Shown here piece by piece: positions 56,354 through 64,000 of a stretch of 64,000 nucleotides of DNA. Below the pieces are notes generated by a model. It searched no databases and had not been told where the DNA came from. It saw nothing but the letters and a program-made list of their open reading frames with translations. Where the stretch lies: assembly GCF_000953015.1 (NCBI RefSeq), contig NZ_LN794158.1, positions 930,001-994,000 on the forward strand, in the 5' to 3' direction. The DNA comes from Candidatus Methylopumilus turicensis (lineage in GTDB: Bacteria > Pseudomonadota > Gammaproteobacteria > Burkholderiales > Methylophilaceae). Position 1 is the first letter of the stretch. Every line of letters begins with the position of its first letter. Position numbers and translations under genes: made by a program.

Positions 56354-56905
56354 TTAATCCAACTTAATAAAATGCTCTCGGTAATATTTCAGCTCATCAA
56401 TAGACTCATAAATGTCTGCAAGTGCTTCATGCTTGCTCGCTTTTTTAAATCCGGAATAAATGGTGGGCTTCCAACGACGAGCCAGCTCTTTAAAAGTACT
56501 CACATCAAGATTCCTGTAATGGAAATATTTTTCAAGCGCTGGCATGTAACGCGCCATGAAACGTCGATCTTGGCAAATAGAGTTCCCACACATTGGGGAC
56601 TTGCCTTCTGGCACATGCAGCTTCAAAAACTCCAACATTTGAGCAGTCGCCTGTTCCTCGTTAGTTGTAGAGGCTTTAACTTTTTCAATGAGACCAGAGC
56701 GACCATGCGTCCCCTTATTCCAAGCATCCATTCCATCCAATACTTCATCAGCCTGATGAACCACAATGACTGGTGACTCGGCAATAACGTTTAGATCAGC
56801 ATCCGTCACCACAACGGCCAACTCTATAATACGATCAGAATCTGGCAACAAGCCCGTCATTTCCATATCAAGCCAGATTAAATTGTCATTCGGATTTGCC
56901 ATCAT
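56354..56905 (-). CDS. orn: Oligoribonuclease
   Basis: The start at ATG 56905 is favoured by GGAAA about 5 nt upstream; 56914 is the alternative. This exonuclease of about 183 residues has the DEDDh residues in [13 protein letters not shown], in the [17 protein letters not shown] region and in [20 protein letters not shown]. It degrades two- to five-nucleotide RNAs, including pGpG from c-di-GMP turnover. It is divergent from the Ste24-like protease. Confidence 0.96.
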   Translation of the reverse strand: MMANPNDNLIWLDMEMTGLLPDSDRIIELAVVVTDADLNVIAESPVIVVHQADEVLDGMDAWNKGTHGRSGLIEKVKASTTNEEQATAQMLEFLKLHVPEGKSPMCGNSICQDRRFMARYMPALEKYFHYRNLDVSTFKELARRWKPTIYSGFKKASKHEALADIYESIDELKYYREHFIKLD

Positions 56906-57003
56906 GATTTCCATTAATTTTATTTAATAAACTGCAATTGATGAACCTTCATTCACACGAAGCTTCTATAATGATATTAGTTTAACTGAAAAGCATATCA
57001 ATC

Positions 57004-58260
57004 ATGACATCCATACCTGCCTTCACGCTGAGTATTATCTTTATTAGCCTAGTTGCGTTAACCACACTCACCCGTGTTTGGTTGGGAAACCGGCACATTG
57101 GATATGTGTTTGGTCATCGCAATAAAGTCCCTGATGCTTTCATTAAAGACATTAGTCTCGAAGCACATCAAAAAGCCGCTGACTACACTGCCGCTAAAAC
57201 CAAATTAATGATTGCAGAGGGGGTTGTTCAAGCTGCTTTGCTTCTTACATTTACACTTGGCAACGGATTGCAGGGCATAGATTTTATATGGCGTGACTTC
57301 ATTCCTTCACATGAAATGCTGAGGGGTGCATTAGTCATTCTAACTGCACTTGTTATCAGCGGTATTGTTGATACCCCATTCGACTACTACAAAACCTTTG
57401 TCATCGACGCGCATTTTGGATTTAATAAAATGACGCGCGGCATGTTTGTAGGCGATATGATCAAACAAAGCATATTAGGCATTATCCTAGGTGCGCCAAT
57501 TTTATTTGCTGCGCTGTGGCTGATGGAAGGTGCTGGCCAATATTGGTGGTTTTACTTATGGGCTGTTTGGAGTGTATTTAACTTAATGGTGCTTGCCATT
57601 TATCCAACTTTTATTGCCCCGTTTTTTAACAAATTCACACCACTCACTGACGAATCACTAAAGGCTCGGATTGAAGCATTGCTGCTGAAGTGCGGCTTCA
57701 AATCACAGGGTTTATTTGTAATGGACGGCTCTGCACGCAGTAGCCATGGTAATGCCTACTTTACCGGCTTTGGAAAAAACAAACGTGTCGTGTTCTTTGA
57801 CACTTTATTGGCACGTCTCAATGCGGATGAAATTGAAGCTGTGCTTGCGCACGAACTGGGTCACTTTAAACATCAACATGTGATTAAGCGAATTGCTATG
57901 ATGTTCTTTATTAGCTTTGTTGGCCTCGCGGTTTTAGGTTGGCTTAAAGAACAGGACTGGTTCTTCTTAGGCTTAGGTGTTAATGAGATGAGTAGTTATA
58001 TGGCCTTAATCTTGTTTCTACTTGTGAGCCCTGTTTTCTTATTTGTACTCCGCCCAATCATGGCGAGTTATTCACGAAAAAATGAATTTGAGGCTGATGC
58101 TTATGCTGCAGAGCATTCAAATGCTAAACATTTGGTAGCTGCACTGGTTAAGCTTTATCGCGATAATGCTTCAACCTTAACGCCAGACCCATTACACTCT
58201 GCTTTTTATGACTCACATCCGCCAGCAAGCATGCGCATTGCAAAGCTTACAAACAAATAG
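57004..58260 (+). CDS. M48-family (Ste24-like) membrane metalloprotease
   Basis: This 418-residue protein has several transmembrane helices. The zinc motif HExxH is in VLAHELGHFKHQHVI near residue 282, the later Glu ligand is in KNEFEADAYAAEHS near 360, and SARSSHGNAYFTGFGKNKRV lies before the motif. The peptidase M48 N-terminal module DTPFDYYKTFVIDAHFGFNK is also present. It would cleave membrane or prenylated-like substrates; bacterial substrates are unclear. It leads a plus-strand group with the cytochrome and rsgA. Confidence 0.93.
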   Translation: MTSIPAFTLSIIFISLVALTTLTRVWLGNRHIGYVFGHRNKVPDAFIKDISLEAHQKAADYTAAKTKLMIAEGVVQAALLLTFTLGNGLQGIDFIWRDFIPSHEMLRGALVILTALVISGIVDTPFDYYKTFVIDAHFGFNKMTRGMFVGDMIKQSILGIILGAPILFAALWLMEGAGQYWWFYLWAVWSVFNLMVLAIYPTFIAPFFNKFTPLTDESLKARIEALLLKCGFKSQGLFVMDGSARSSHGNAYFTGFGKNKRVVFFDTLLARLNADEIEAVLAHELGHFKHQHVIKRIAMMFFISFVGLAVLGWLKEQDWFFLGLGVNEMSSYMALILFLLVSPVFLFVLRPIMASYSRKNEFEADAYAAEHSNAKHLVAALVKLYRDNASTLTPDPLHSAFYDSHPPASMRIAKLTNK

Positions 58261-58291
58261 CTAATAAAGGATTTGGATAAACTAGACTGGC

Positions 58292-58621
58292 ATGATCAAA
58301 CAACTTTTTATCTTTTTAACATTTACTTTGATCAGTTTAAGCGCCGCTTATGCTGATCAGTACTCAGCCATTTATCCTGGAAGCGATCCTGTGGCTGGGA
58401 AAGCCTTGTTGCAGAAACACTGTCTTCAATGCCATGTTAAGAGCTTTGGTGGCAATGGTTCGGGAATTTACACGCGGGAAAACCGCTTGGTCAAAACCTC
58501 TGGAGGACTAAAAGCGCAGGTCCGCAATTGTAATACCATGATAGGCTTGAAGTTATTCGAAGACGAAGAACTTAACGTAACAAGCTACCTAAACCAAACT
58601 TACTACCATTTCGAAAAATAG
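58292..58621 (+). CDS. Small periplasmic c-type cytochrome
   Basis: This 109-residue protein has a signal peptide (about 1-21, ending AAYA) and one heme-binding CLQCH near residue 44. The C-terminal NVTSYLNQTYYHF supplies aromatic residues; no clear axial methionine is assigned, though two methionines are absent after the CxxCH save in NTMIGL. It sits between the Ste24-like gene and rsgA, as seen in related betaproteobacteria. The redox partner is unknown. Confidence 0.82.
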   Translation: MIKQLFIFLTFTLISLSAAYADQYSAIYPGSDPVAGKALLQKHCLQCHVKSFGGNGSGIYTRENRLVKTSGGLKAQVRNCNTMIGLKLFEDEELNVTSYLNQTYYHFEK

Positions 58622-58625
58622 TCTT

Positions 58626-59513
58626 TTGGTTGAACAACTCCTCAAGCAAGGCCAGGTGATCGCCTCTTACGGCAAACGTTATGGTGTTGAACTTCAAGAT
58701 GGTACGCAGATAAGTTGCGTCACGCGTGGCAAAAGGAATGATTTGGCTTGTGGGGATCAAGTTGAAGTCAAAATGACAGACACCCTTGAGGGGGTTGTAG
58801 AAAAACTTCATCCACGTTCAAGTCTTCTATTTCGCAGTAACGCCTACAAAACAAAAACCTTAGCATCAAATGTCACGCAAGTGATCATCGTACTTGCCAC
58901 GACCCCCAGCTTCTACGAAGCACTACTAAACCGTTGTTTAATTGCAGCTGAGGCCGCAGGCATCCGACCAGTGATTGTGCTTAACAAGTGTGACTTAGCC
59001 GACAATTCTGATGCAATGAAGCTACTTCAGGTTTACCAAGATCTCGGCTACCAAGTCCAACCACTATCGGCCAAACAAGATATCAGCCCGCTTAAGCAGT
59101 GGCTTAAAGGGCAAGTCAGTGTATTAGTTGGGCAATCTGGGATGGGTAAATCAACGATTGTAAACGCACTCCTTCCTGACTCTGCTGTGCGTACTCAGGA
59201 GGTCTCTGAAGTATTAGACAGCGGCAAACACACGACAACGGCGGCACATCTATATCACCTTGATAGCACTAGCGACCTCATTGACTCGCCCGGCCTGCAA
59301 GAGTTTGGTTTAAACCACCTCAATATTGAACAGTTAGAACATGCGTTTATCGAGTTTAGGCCATACTTAGGGAAATGCCGATTCAATAACTGCAAACATA
59401 CACACGAGCCAGATTGTGCGATTATCGGCGCCGTTGAGGATGGAAAAATCTCGCCAGTGAGATTAGCCTATTACCAGGGCCTCACACAAGAATTAGGCAA
59501 GCCTGATTACTGA
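58626..59513 (+). CDS. rsgA: Small ribosomal subunit biogenesis GTPase RsgA
   Basis: The protein has 295 residues with a TTG start at 58626 and no clear ribosome site. The OB-fold N-terminus is followed by a circularly permuted GTPase: NKCDL (G4), then GQSGMGKSTIVNALL (G1) and DSPGLQEFGL (G3). The C-terminal zinc motif is CRFNNCKHTHEPDC. It assists 30S maturation. Confidence 0.95.
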   Translation: MVEQLLKQGQVIASYGKRYGVELQDGTQISCVTRGKRNDLACGDQVEVKMTDTLEGVVEKLHPRSSLLFRSNAYKTKTLASNVTQVIIVLATTPSFYEALLNRCLIAAEAAGIRPVIVLNKCDLADNSDAMKLLQVYQDLGYQVQPLSAKQDISPLKQWLKGQVSVLVGQSGMGKSTIVNALLPDSAVRTQEVSEVLDSGKHTTTAAHLYHLDSTSDLIDSPGLQEFGLNHLNIEQLEHAFIEFRPYLGKCRFNNCKHTHEPDCAIIGAVEDGKISPVRLAYYQGLTQELGKPDY

Positions 59514-59526
59514 TATAATCTCAATT

Positions 59527-59967
59527 ATGCAAATTACTACACGACTTGAATTCGACGCCGGACACCGCATTCCGTGTCATAAAAGCCAATGCAAGAATCT
59601 TCATGGGCATCGATATGCCATGGAAATTACGCTTTCTGGCGATATTATTCAGCAAGAGAACTCCTCTGATAACGGCATGGTGATGGACTTTTCAGATGTA
59701 AAAGCGATTGCAAAGAAATCTGTCGTCGATGTATGGGATCATGCGTTCCTAGTCTACAAAGACGATGCTGAAATTTTAAATTTTTTGAATTCATTATCCA
59801 ATCACAAGACAGTTGTTATGAGTAACGTTCCAACGGCTGAAAACATGGCTGCGGAAGCCTTTCGCATTCTTAATTCGCAATATCAAGATATTTACGGCAA
59901 CCACTTAAAACTTGAACGCGTCAGACTTTACGAAACACCCAACAGCTGGGCCGATGCTTTAAGCTAA
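59527..59967 (+). CDS. queD: 6-carboxy-5,6,7,8-tetrahydropterin synthase
   Basis: This 146-residue protein of the PTPS/QueD family has FDAGHRIPCHKSQCKNLHGH, holding the zinc histidines and the catalytic cysteine. VMDFSDVKAI, VWDHAFLV and the final VRLYETPNSWADA follow. It acts in queuosine/7-deazaguanine precursor synthesis. It converges with dnaQ with a 4-bp overlap. Confidence 0.93.
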   Translation: MQITTRLEFDAGHRIPCHKSQCKNLHGHRYAMEITLSGDIIQQENSSDNGMVMDFSDVKAIAKKSVVDVWDHAFLVYKDDAEILNFLNSLSNHKTVVMSNVPTAENMAAEAFRILNSQYQDIYGNHLKLERVRLYETPNSWADALS

Positions 59968-60665
59968 TCGCTTTCGGCAACCGCCTGTCTCCATAGGTTA
60001 TCCCCTTTATTTAGCGCCTTAACGTAAGCCTCATGCTCCTCAAGCTCCTCACCAGAGGCATGCAACACCTTAAGATTAATAGTAAGCGTTAGCTCTCCAT
60101 CGACATCATCAGAAGACGCGTCCTCTAATATCTCCATCATGAGACTCTCTTGGCCACGCGTCATCGCCATATAAACATCGGCGAGCAGCTCCGCGTCCAG
60201 CAATGCACCGTGTAAGGTGCGCTTGGAGTTATCAATGCCAAAATGGCGACATAAAGCATCCAAGTTATTACGCTGTCCAGGTCGCATCTCTTTGGCCATT
60301 TTGAGCGTATCCACAATATTACCTGAGGTTTTTTCTAAGTTTTCTCGATCAATCTTACCTAATTCAGCGTTCAGAAATCCTGTATCGAATGGCGCGTTAT
60401 GAATCACCAACTCAGCATCGGCTACAAAGTCTAAAAATTCATTCACGATATCCGGGAAACGAGGCTTGTCTTGCAAGAACTCTAGAGTAATACCGTGGAC
60501 TTCTTGAGCTGCAGGGTCTATCTCACGATCTGGGTTGAGGTAAACATGAAAGTGGTTATTGGTCACACGACGGTTAACGACCTCAATGGCCGCAATTTCG
60601 ATGATACGGTGGCCCTGAGCTGGATATAGGCCAGTTGTTTCAGTATCTAAAAAAACTTGTCTCAT
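59964..60665 (-). CDS. dnaQ: DNA polymerase III epsilon subunit
   Basis: This 233-residue proofreading exonuclease has the DEDDh residues in VFLDTETTGLYPAQGHRI, VIHNAPFDTGFLNAE and RTLHGALLDAELLADVYMAM. The C-terminal part, as in E. coli, links to the polymerase. It follows rnhA by about 25 bp, in the same direction, as in E. coli and many betaproteobacteria. Confidence 0.97.
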   Translation of the reverse strand: MRQVFLDTETTGLYPAQGHRIIEIAAIEVVNRRVTNNHFHVYLNPDREIDPAAQEVHGITLEFLQDKPRFPDIVNEFLDFVADAELVIHNAPFDTGFLNAELGKIDRENLEKTSGNIVDTLKMAKEMRPGQRNNLDALCRHFGIDNSKRTLHGALLDAELLADVYMAMTRGQESLMMEILEDASSDDVDGELTLTINLKVLHASGEELEEHEAYVKALNKGDNLWRQAVAESD

Positions 60666-60690
60666 AAGTGTGCTTTCAATTATTGATTAT

Positions 60691-61146
60691 TTAACCATGC
60701 ATTACTTGGGCAACCCCTTGGTTGGCCAATGCATCCGCACGCTCATTACCTGGATCGCCTGCATGGCCTTTAACCCACCGCCATTCAACTTTATGCTGAC
60801 TGGCGATTGCATCTAACTCCTGCCATAAATCATCATTCTTCACAGGCTTTTTATCCGCAGTTCTCCAACCTCTTTTTTTCCACCCATCAATCCATTCGGT
60901 CATGCCTTTTTGCACATACACCGAGTCGGTATAAATTCTGACATCACAAGTTCGTTTGAGTGCTTGTAGTGCGCGGATAGCAGCCGTGAGTTCCATGCGA
61001 TTGTTGGTAGTAATTGGCTCACCACCACACAACTCCTTTGAGTGATCACCCATACGAATCCAAGCACCCCAACCACCGGGACCTGGATTTCCTTTACATG
61101 CGCCATCGGCATATATAATCACAAGCGATTCTTGAATCTCTGACAA
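60691..61146 (-). CDS. rnhA: Ribonuclease HI
   Basis: This 151-residue enzyme has [20 protein letters not shown] with the first catalytic Asp, [13 protein letters not shown] with Glu, [15 protein letters not shown] with Asp and [13 protein letters not shown] with the last Asp. It degrades RNA in RNA-DNA hybrids. It stands between the methyltransferase and dnaQ. Confidence 0.97.
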   Translation of the reverse strand: MSEIQESLVIIYADGACKGNPGPGGWGAWIRMGDHSKELCGGEPITTNNRMELTAAIRALQALKRTCDVRIYTDSVYVQKGMTEWIDGWKKRGWRTADKKPVKNDDLWQELDAIASQHKVEWRWVKGHAGDPGNERADALANQGVAQVMHG

Positions 61147-61167
61147 AATTAAACCCTAGCTTTACGA

Positions 61168-61932
61168 TTAATATTGATCATTAGTCACTGAATTAGCGAC
61201 ATCTTCTTTTTTAGTTGGAGAAATGACTAAACCTCTTTTCATTTTCGCACGAGCCCAATTCGGCTTAATAATACGCATTCCCAAAATGCGTTTTTTAGCG
61301 ACAATACAATAGACCCCACCCAACATCGGGCAATATCGAGCACCCAAGCGATCCAAGGCATCAAACCGTTGCAACCATTGCGTACTTTGCAAAGGCAGTT
61401 TATAGCAAGCCATCCTGACGCCAACAATCTCAAAACCTAATAAATTCAACCAATCTTTAATCCGTAACGCAGAGAGGAAATGTGCATGCCACATGGCACT
61501 TGATGATGCACATCGTTTACTCACAAATCTCCGGAGCCCCCAGCTACTGATGGGATTAAAGCCGGTAATGACCACATGCCCCTCGGCCACCAACACACGC
61601 TCCACTTCGCGTAACGTTTGTTGAGGATTGATACTAAAATCTAGCGTATGTGGCAATAAAACCAAGTCCATTGTGTTACTCGAGATAGGTAATTGCTGAG
61701 TTTCACATAGCAAATCCCCCTTCGTCTCACTGGCCTTTAAAACTAATGGAACTCTTGAGTTTCTTAACAAATCCGCTTGTAAGAAACCCAACTGGATCGC
61801 ATTAAAACCAAAAATATCACTGACTACATCATCAAATAAGGCTTGTTCTTCGTTTAGCAAATAGCACCCTATTGGCGAACCAAGCCAAGTACTTCCGTCA
61901 TTCTCAGTGATTATCTTTGTCATTGAAGGCAT
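61168..61932 (-). CDS. SAM-dependent methyltransferase of the gloB-rnhA cluster
   Basis: The protein has 254 residues. TMDLVLLPHTLDFSINPQQT then LREVERVLVAEGHVVITGFN is the core of a Methyltransf_11-like fold. The first glycine motif is less typical (NAIQLGFLQADL). In many proteobacteria this gene occupies the same place between gloB and rnhA. Its substrate is unknown. It is divergent from gloB, with short spacing. Confidence 0.8.
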   Translation of the reverse strand: MPSMTKIITENDGSTWLGSPIGCYLLNEEQALFDDVVSDIFGFNAIQLGFLQADLLRNSRVPLVLKASETKGDLLCETQQLPISSNTMDLVLLPHTLDFSINPQQTLREVERVLVAEGHVVITGFNPISSWGLRRFVSKRCASSSAMWHAHFLSALRIKDWLNLLGFEIVGVRMACYKLPLQSTQWLQRFDALDRLGARYCPMLGGVYCIVAKKRILGMRIIKPNWARAKMKRGLVISPTKKEDVANSVTNDQY

Positions 61933-61977
61933 TCACTGACCATGAAGCTTAAATTAAATGTTACGCTATTCATCATT

Positions 61978-62730
61978 ATGTTTAACATCATACCAATTCC
62001 AGCATTTCAAGATAATTACATTTGGCTTATAGAGAATGGCAGTCATGCCGTGGTGGTTGATCCAGGAGACGCAACACCAGTCATCGCAGAACTGAAGAAA
62101 AGAAGTCTAGCACTCTCCGACATTCTCATCACGCATCATCATACAGACCATATTGGCGGCGTGGATGCTTTGATTCGTGAATATTCGCCGCAGGTTTACG
62201 CCCCAGCTAAAGAATCCTATGAGTTCAAGCACACACCAGTGCTTGAAGGCCAAATTATCAATATCACTCCTCTCAATTTATCCCTGCAGGTTATAGATGT
62301 GGGAGGTCACACAATTGGCCATGTGGCTTACTATGGCGCCGAGTCGATATTTTGCGGCGACACTCTTTTTGGCGGTGGTTGCGGCAGGCTTTTTGAGGGT
62401 ACGCCTGAACAAATGTTTGCTTCATTGCAAAAAATTGTAAACCTTCCTACCGAGACAGCCATTTATTGTGCGCATGAATACACCGAACGCAATCTACAAT
62501 TTGCGAAAACACTTGAGAACAACAATCCTGCGCTTAATGCCAGAATCTTGATGTCACATGAGCTAAGGATTGCAGGATTGCCAACCATCCCAAGTTCAAT
62601 TGCATTAGAGCTTGCAACGAATCCATTCTTGCGGTGCACCTCACAGGAAATTAAAGATAATTTGGGTTTGAAAATAGCTGACTCCATCGAAGTTTTCACT
62701 AAATTGAGACAGCTTAGAAATCAGTTTTGA
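61978..62730 (+). CDS. gloB: Hydroxyacylglutathione hydrolase (glyoxalase II)
   Basis: The start is the ATG at 61978 (FNIIPIPAFQDNYIWLIENG), which gives 250 residues and the usual N-terminus; an upstream ATG would add 12. The binuclear metal site is ITHHHTDHIGGVDAL, VGGHTIGH, FCGDTLFGGGCGRLFEGT and YCAHEYTERNL. It splits S-D-lactoylglutathione to finish methylglyoxal detoxification, relevant also to formaldehyde-stressed cells. Confidence 0.97.
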   Translation: MFNIIPIPAFQDNYIWLIENGSHAVVVDPGDATPVIAELKKRSLALSDILITHHHTDHIGGVDALIREYSPQVYAPAKESYEFKHTPVLEGQIINITPLNLSLQVIDVGGHTIGHVAYYGAESIFCGDTLFGGGCGRLFEGTPEQMFASLQKIVNLPTETAIYCAHEYTERNLQFAKTLENNNPALNARILMSHELRIAGLPTIPSSIALELATNPFLRCTSQEIKDNLGLKIADSIEVFTKLRQLRNQF

Positions 62731-62767
62731 CCTCGGCTTATTTAGCTTAATTTTGGTATATTTATTC

Positions 62768-62797
62768 TTGACTCCATAGGGCCTATTTAGCTACTAT
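62768..62797 (+). promoter_or_regulatory. Sigma-70 promoter of mltD
   Basis: TTGACT (62768-62773) and TACTAT (62792-62797) are 18 bp apart, about 45 bp before the mltD ATG. Inverted arms GGCCTATT (62780-62787) and AATAGGCC (62819-62826) bracket the predicted start and may form a leader hairpin or operator. Confidence 0.5.
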
Positions 62798-62841
62798 CAC
62801 AGCGTGTTTTTGCTTAATAATAGGCCTTTCAGAAAGTGTTC

Positions 62842-64000
62842 ATGCTCGTTAGATCTTCAGTAAAATCCCTATTATTTTTAGCCTTGCTTTTGGTGACAAA
62901 TGTTGACGCAGAAACCAATGTTGAAGGTGACTATATTGTCATTTTAGAAAGCAATGTTCCTAATCGTGAAGCACTTGACCCCAGCTTTAACATCACACCC
63001 AACTCTCAACTCGATCCAGTCCTTAATTATCTCCCGGATGCACTAAGTTACCAGCCTTCAGCAGGCATTGAAAAGGGAGCGGCTGACTTACGTCAACGAA
63101 TTATTAGTGGCTACACAATGCCCGAGCTAAACTCTAGCTACACAGGCGCGCATGAAGCCTGGTACGCATCTAGGCCCGATTATATGAAACGAATGATCGG
63201 ACGCAGCCAGCGCTATTTGTATCATATTGTGGTTGAAGTTGAGAAACGAGGTATGCCAAGTGAAATCGCACTATTACCCATGGTCGAGAGTGCCTTTAAT
63301 CCAGTTGCCAACTCACGTTCAAAAGCTTCTGGAATTTGGCAATTTATGCCTGCGACAGGTAAACATTTTGGACTCAAGCAAGATTGGTGGGTAGACAACC
63401 GTAGAGACGTGACAGCCGCAACCTCTGCAGCGCTCACCTACTTGCAAAAATTACACGGTATGTTTGGTAATTGGGACTTAGCACTAGCCGCCTACAACGC
63501 TGGCGAGGGCACTGTTCAACGAGCGATTGACCGCAATCGCAAAAAAGGCTTGCCCACTGACTACGCCAGCCTCTCGCTTCCTGATGAAACTAAAAATTAT
63601 GTGCCTAAACTACAGGCGATTAAAAACATCATGCGGCAGCCAGAAGTGTATGGACTGAATATTGATAAGATTCCAAACAGGCCTTATTTTACTAAAGTTA
63701 TCGCACCTGAACAGATTGACGCAAAACTCGCGGCATCATTGGCGGAGATTTCTTATGAAGAGTTTATTTCACTCAACCCAGAATATAACCGCCCCGTCAT
63801 TACCGAAACAGGCAACGCGCATGAAATATTATTGCCAGTCTCAGCTGCCAACACATTCAAATTAAATTTAGCCAATTACGACAAGCCGCTTGTCAGTTGG
63901 CAAACTTATCACACTAAGCGTGGCGAACGCATGGATAAAATTGCGCAAAAATTTGGGATTAATGTAAGTCAATTGCGTGAAATTAATGATATTCCAAACA
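62842..64000 (+). CDS. mltD: Membrane-bound lytic murein transglycosylase D (3' end cut by window)
   Basis: From ATG 62842 the frame is open to the window end, about 386 codons. A signal-peptide-like start (SLLFLALLLVTNVDA) precedes the transglycosylase domain with MVESAFNPVANSRSKASGIW (catalytic Glu near 150), QFMPATGKHFGL and LALAAYNAGEGTV. From about 350 a LysM repeat begins (YHTKRGERMDKIAQKFGI). It cleaves peptidoglycan glycosidic bonds with 1,6-anhydro products. No lipobox cysteine was seen, so lipidation is doubtful. Confidence 0.94.
   Translation, partial: MLVRSSVKSLLFLALLLVTNVDAETNVEGDYIVILESNVPNREALDPSFNITPNSQLDPVLNYLPDALSYQPSAGIEKGAADLRQRIISGYTMPELNSSYTGAHEAWYASRPDYMKRMIGRSQRYLYHIVVEVEKRGMPSEIALLPMVESAFNPVANSRSKASGIWQFMPATGKHFGLKQDWWVDNRRDVTAATSAALTYLQKLHGMFGNWDLALAAYNAGEGTVQRAIDRNRKKGLPTDYASLSLPDETKNYVPKLQAIKNIMRQPEVYGLNIDKIPNRPYFTKVIAPEQIDAKLAASLAEISYEEFISLNPEYNRPVITETGNAHEILLPVSAANTFKLNLANYDKPLVSWQTYHTKRGERMDKIAQKFGINVSQLREINDIPN

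Overview
The window reads as a chromosomal segment of a betaproteobacterium, most likely a methylotroph of the Methylophilaceae. Support comes from the housekeeping order leuC-leuD-leuB-asd-fimV-truA-trpF-trpB-trpA-accD-folC-SPOR-cvpA-purF-metZ, from dnaQ-rnhA-methyltransferase/gloB-mltD, from a sensor kinase with a MoxY-like sensory region, and from an EPS-associated MarR regulator. The family assignment is inference. Composition is moderately AT-rich, with strongly AT-rich glycosyltransferases at about 3.6-14 kb and a conspicuously GC-rich stretch in the first 1.2 kb.

Region 1 (1-22.7 kb) is a surface-polysaccharide locus, almost all on the minus strand. In minus-strand reading order it holds: a separate SAM methyltransferase; rfbB, rfbD, a toxin-antitoxin pair, rfbA (one in-frame stop) and rfbC for dTDP-rhamnose; a SYLF protein; the EPS regulator; a metK relic; ugd and a UDP-xylose synthase (UDP-Glc to UDP-GlcA to UDP-Xyl); a Wzx flippase; GT8, GT25, GT4 and GT2-type glycosyltransferases and methyltransferases; a 4-epimerase-type SDR; a phosphoglycosyl transferase that starts the lipid-linked unit; and a WbpM/CapD-type dehydratase cut by the window edge. 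An O-antigen ligase/polymerase-type membrane protein is divergent from rfbB. An integrase plus XRE-regulator module sits between the epimerase and the phosphoglycosyl transferase. The GT25 gene carries a G9 tract that looks like a phase-variation switch.

Region 2 (22.9-50.6 kb) is mostly core metabolism on the minus strand: hslR, a Lon-like protease, moaE/moaD, rmuC, metZ under a SAM-II riboswitch, purF-cvpA-SPOR-folC-accD, trpA/B/F, truA, an orphan EcfT-like protein, fimV, asd, leuB/D/C, yajQ, ppnP, argG, argF and argD. FolC has a one-base frameshift near its C-terminus, and the 3' end of argF is duplicated just downstream.

Region 3 (50.7-64 kb) holds a PuuD-like membrane protein with a tiny upstream membrane ORF and an FNR-like box, a Rieske oxygenase-like gene, an EamA transporter, a two-component system, crcB, orn, a Ste24-type protease, a small cytochrome c, rsgA, queD, dnaQ, rnhA, gloB and mltD (runs off the end). 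Between crcB and orn lies the best candidate for something undescribed: an NtrC-type site, a -24/-12 sigma-54 promoter and an intrinsic terminator that together define an orphan RNA of about 63 nt carrying an anti-Shine-Dalgarno-like segment. No tRNA, rRNA, CRISPR array or insertion sequence was recognised.
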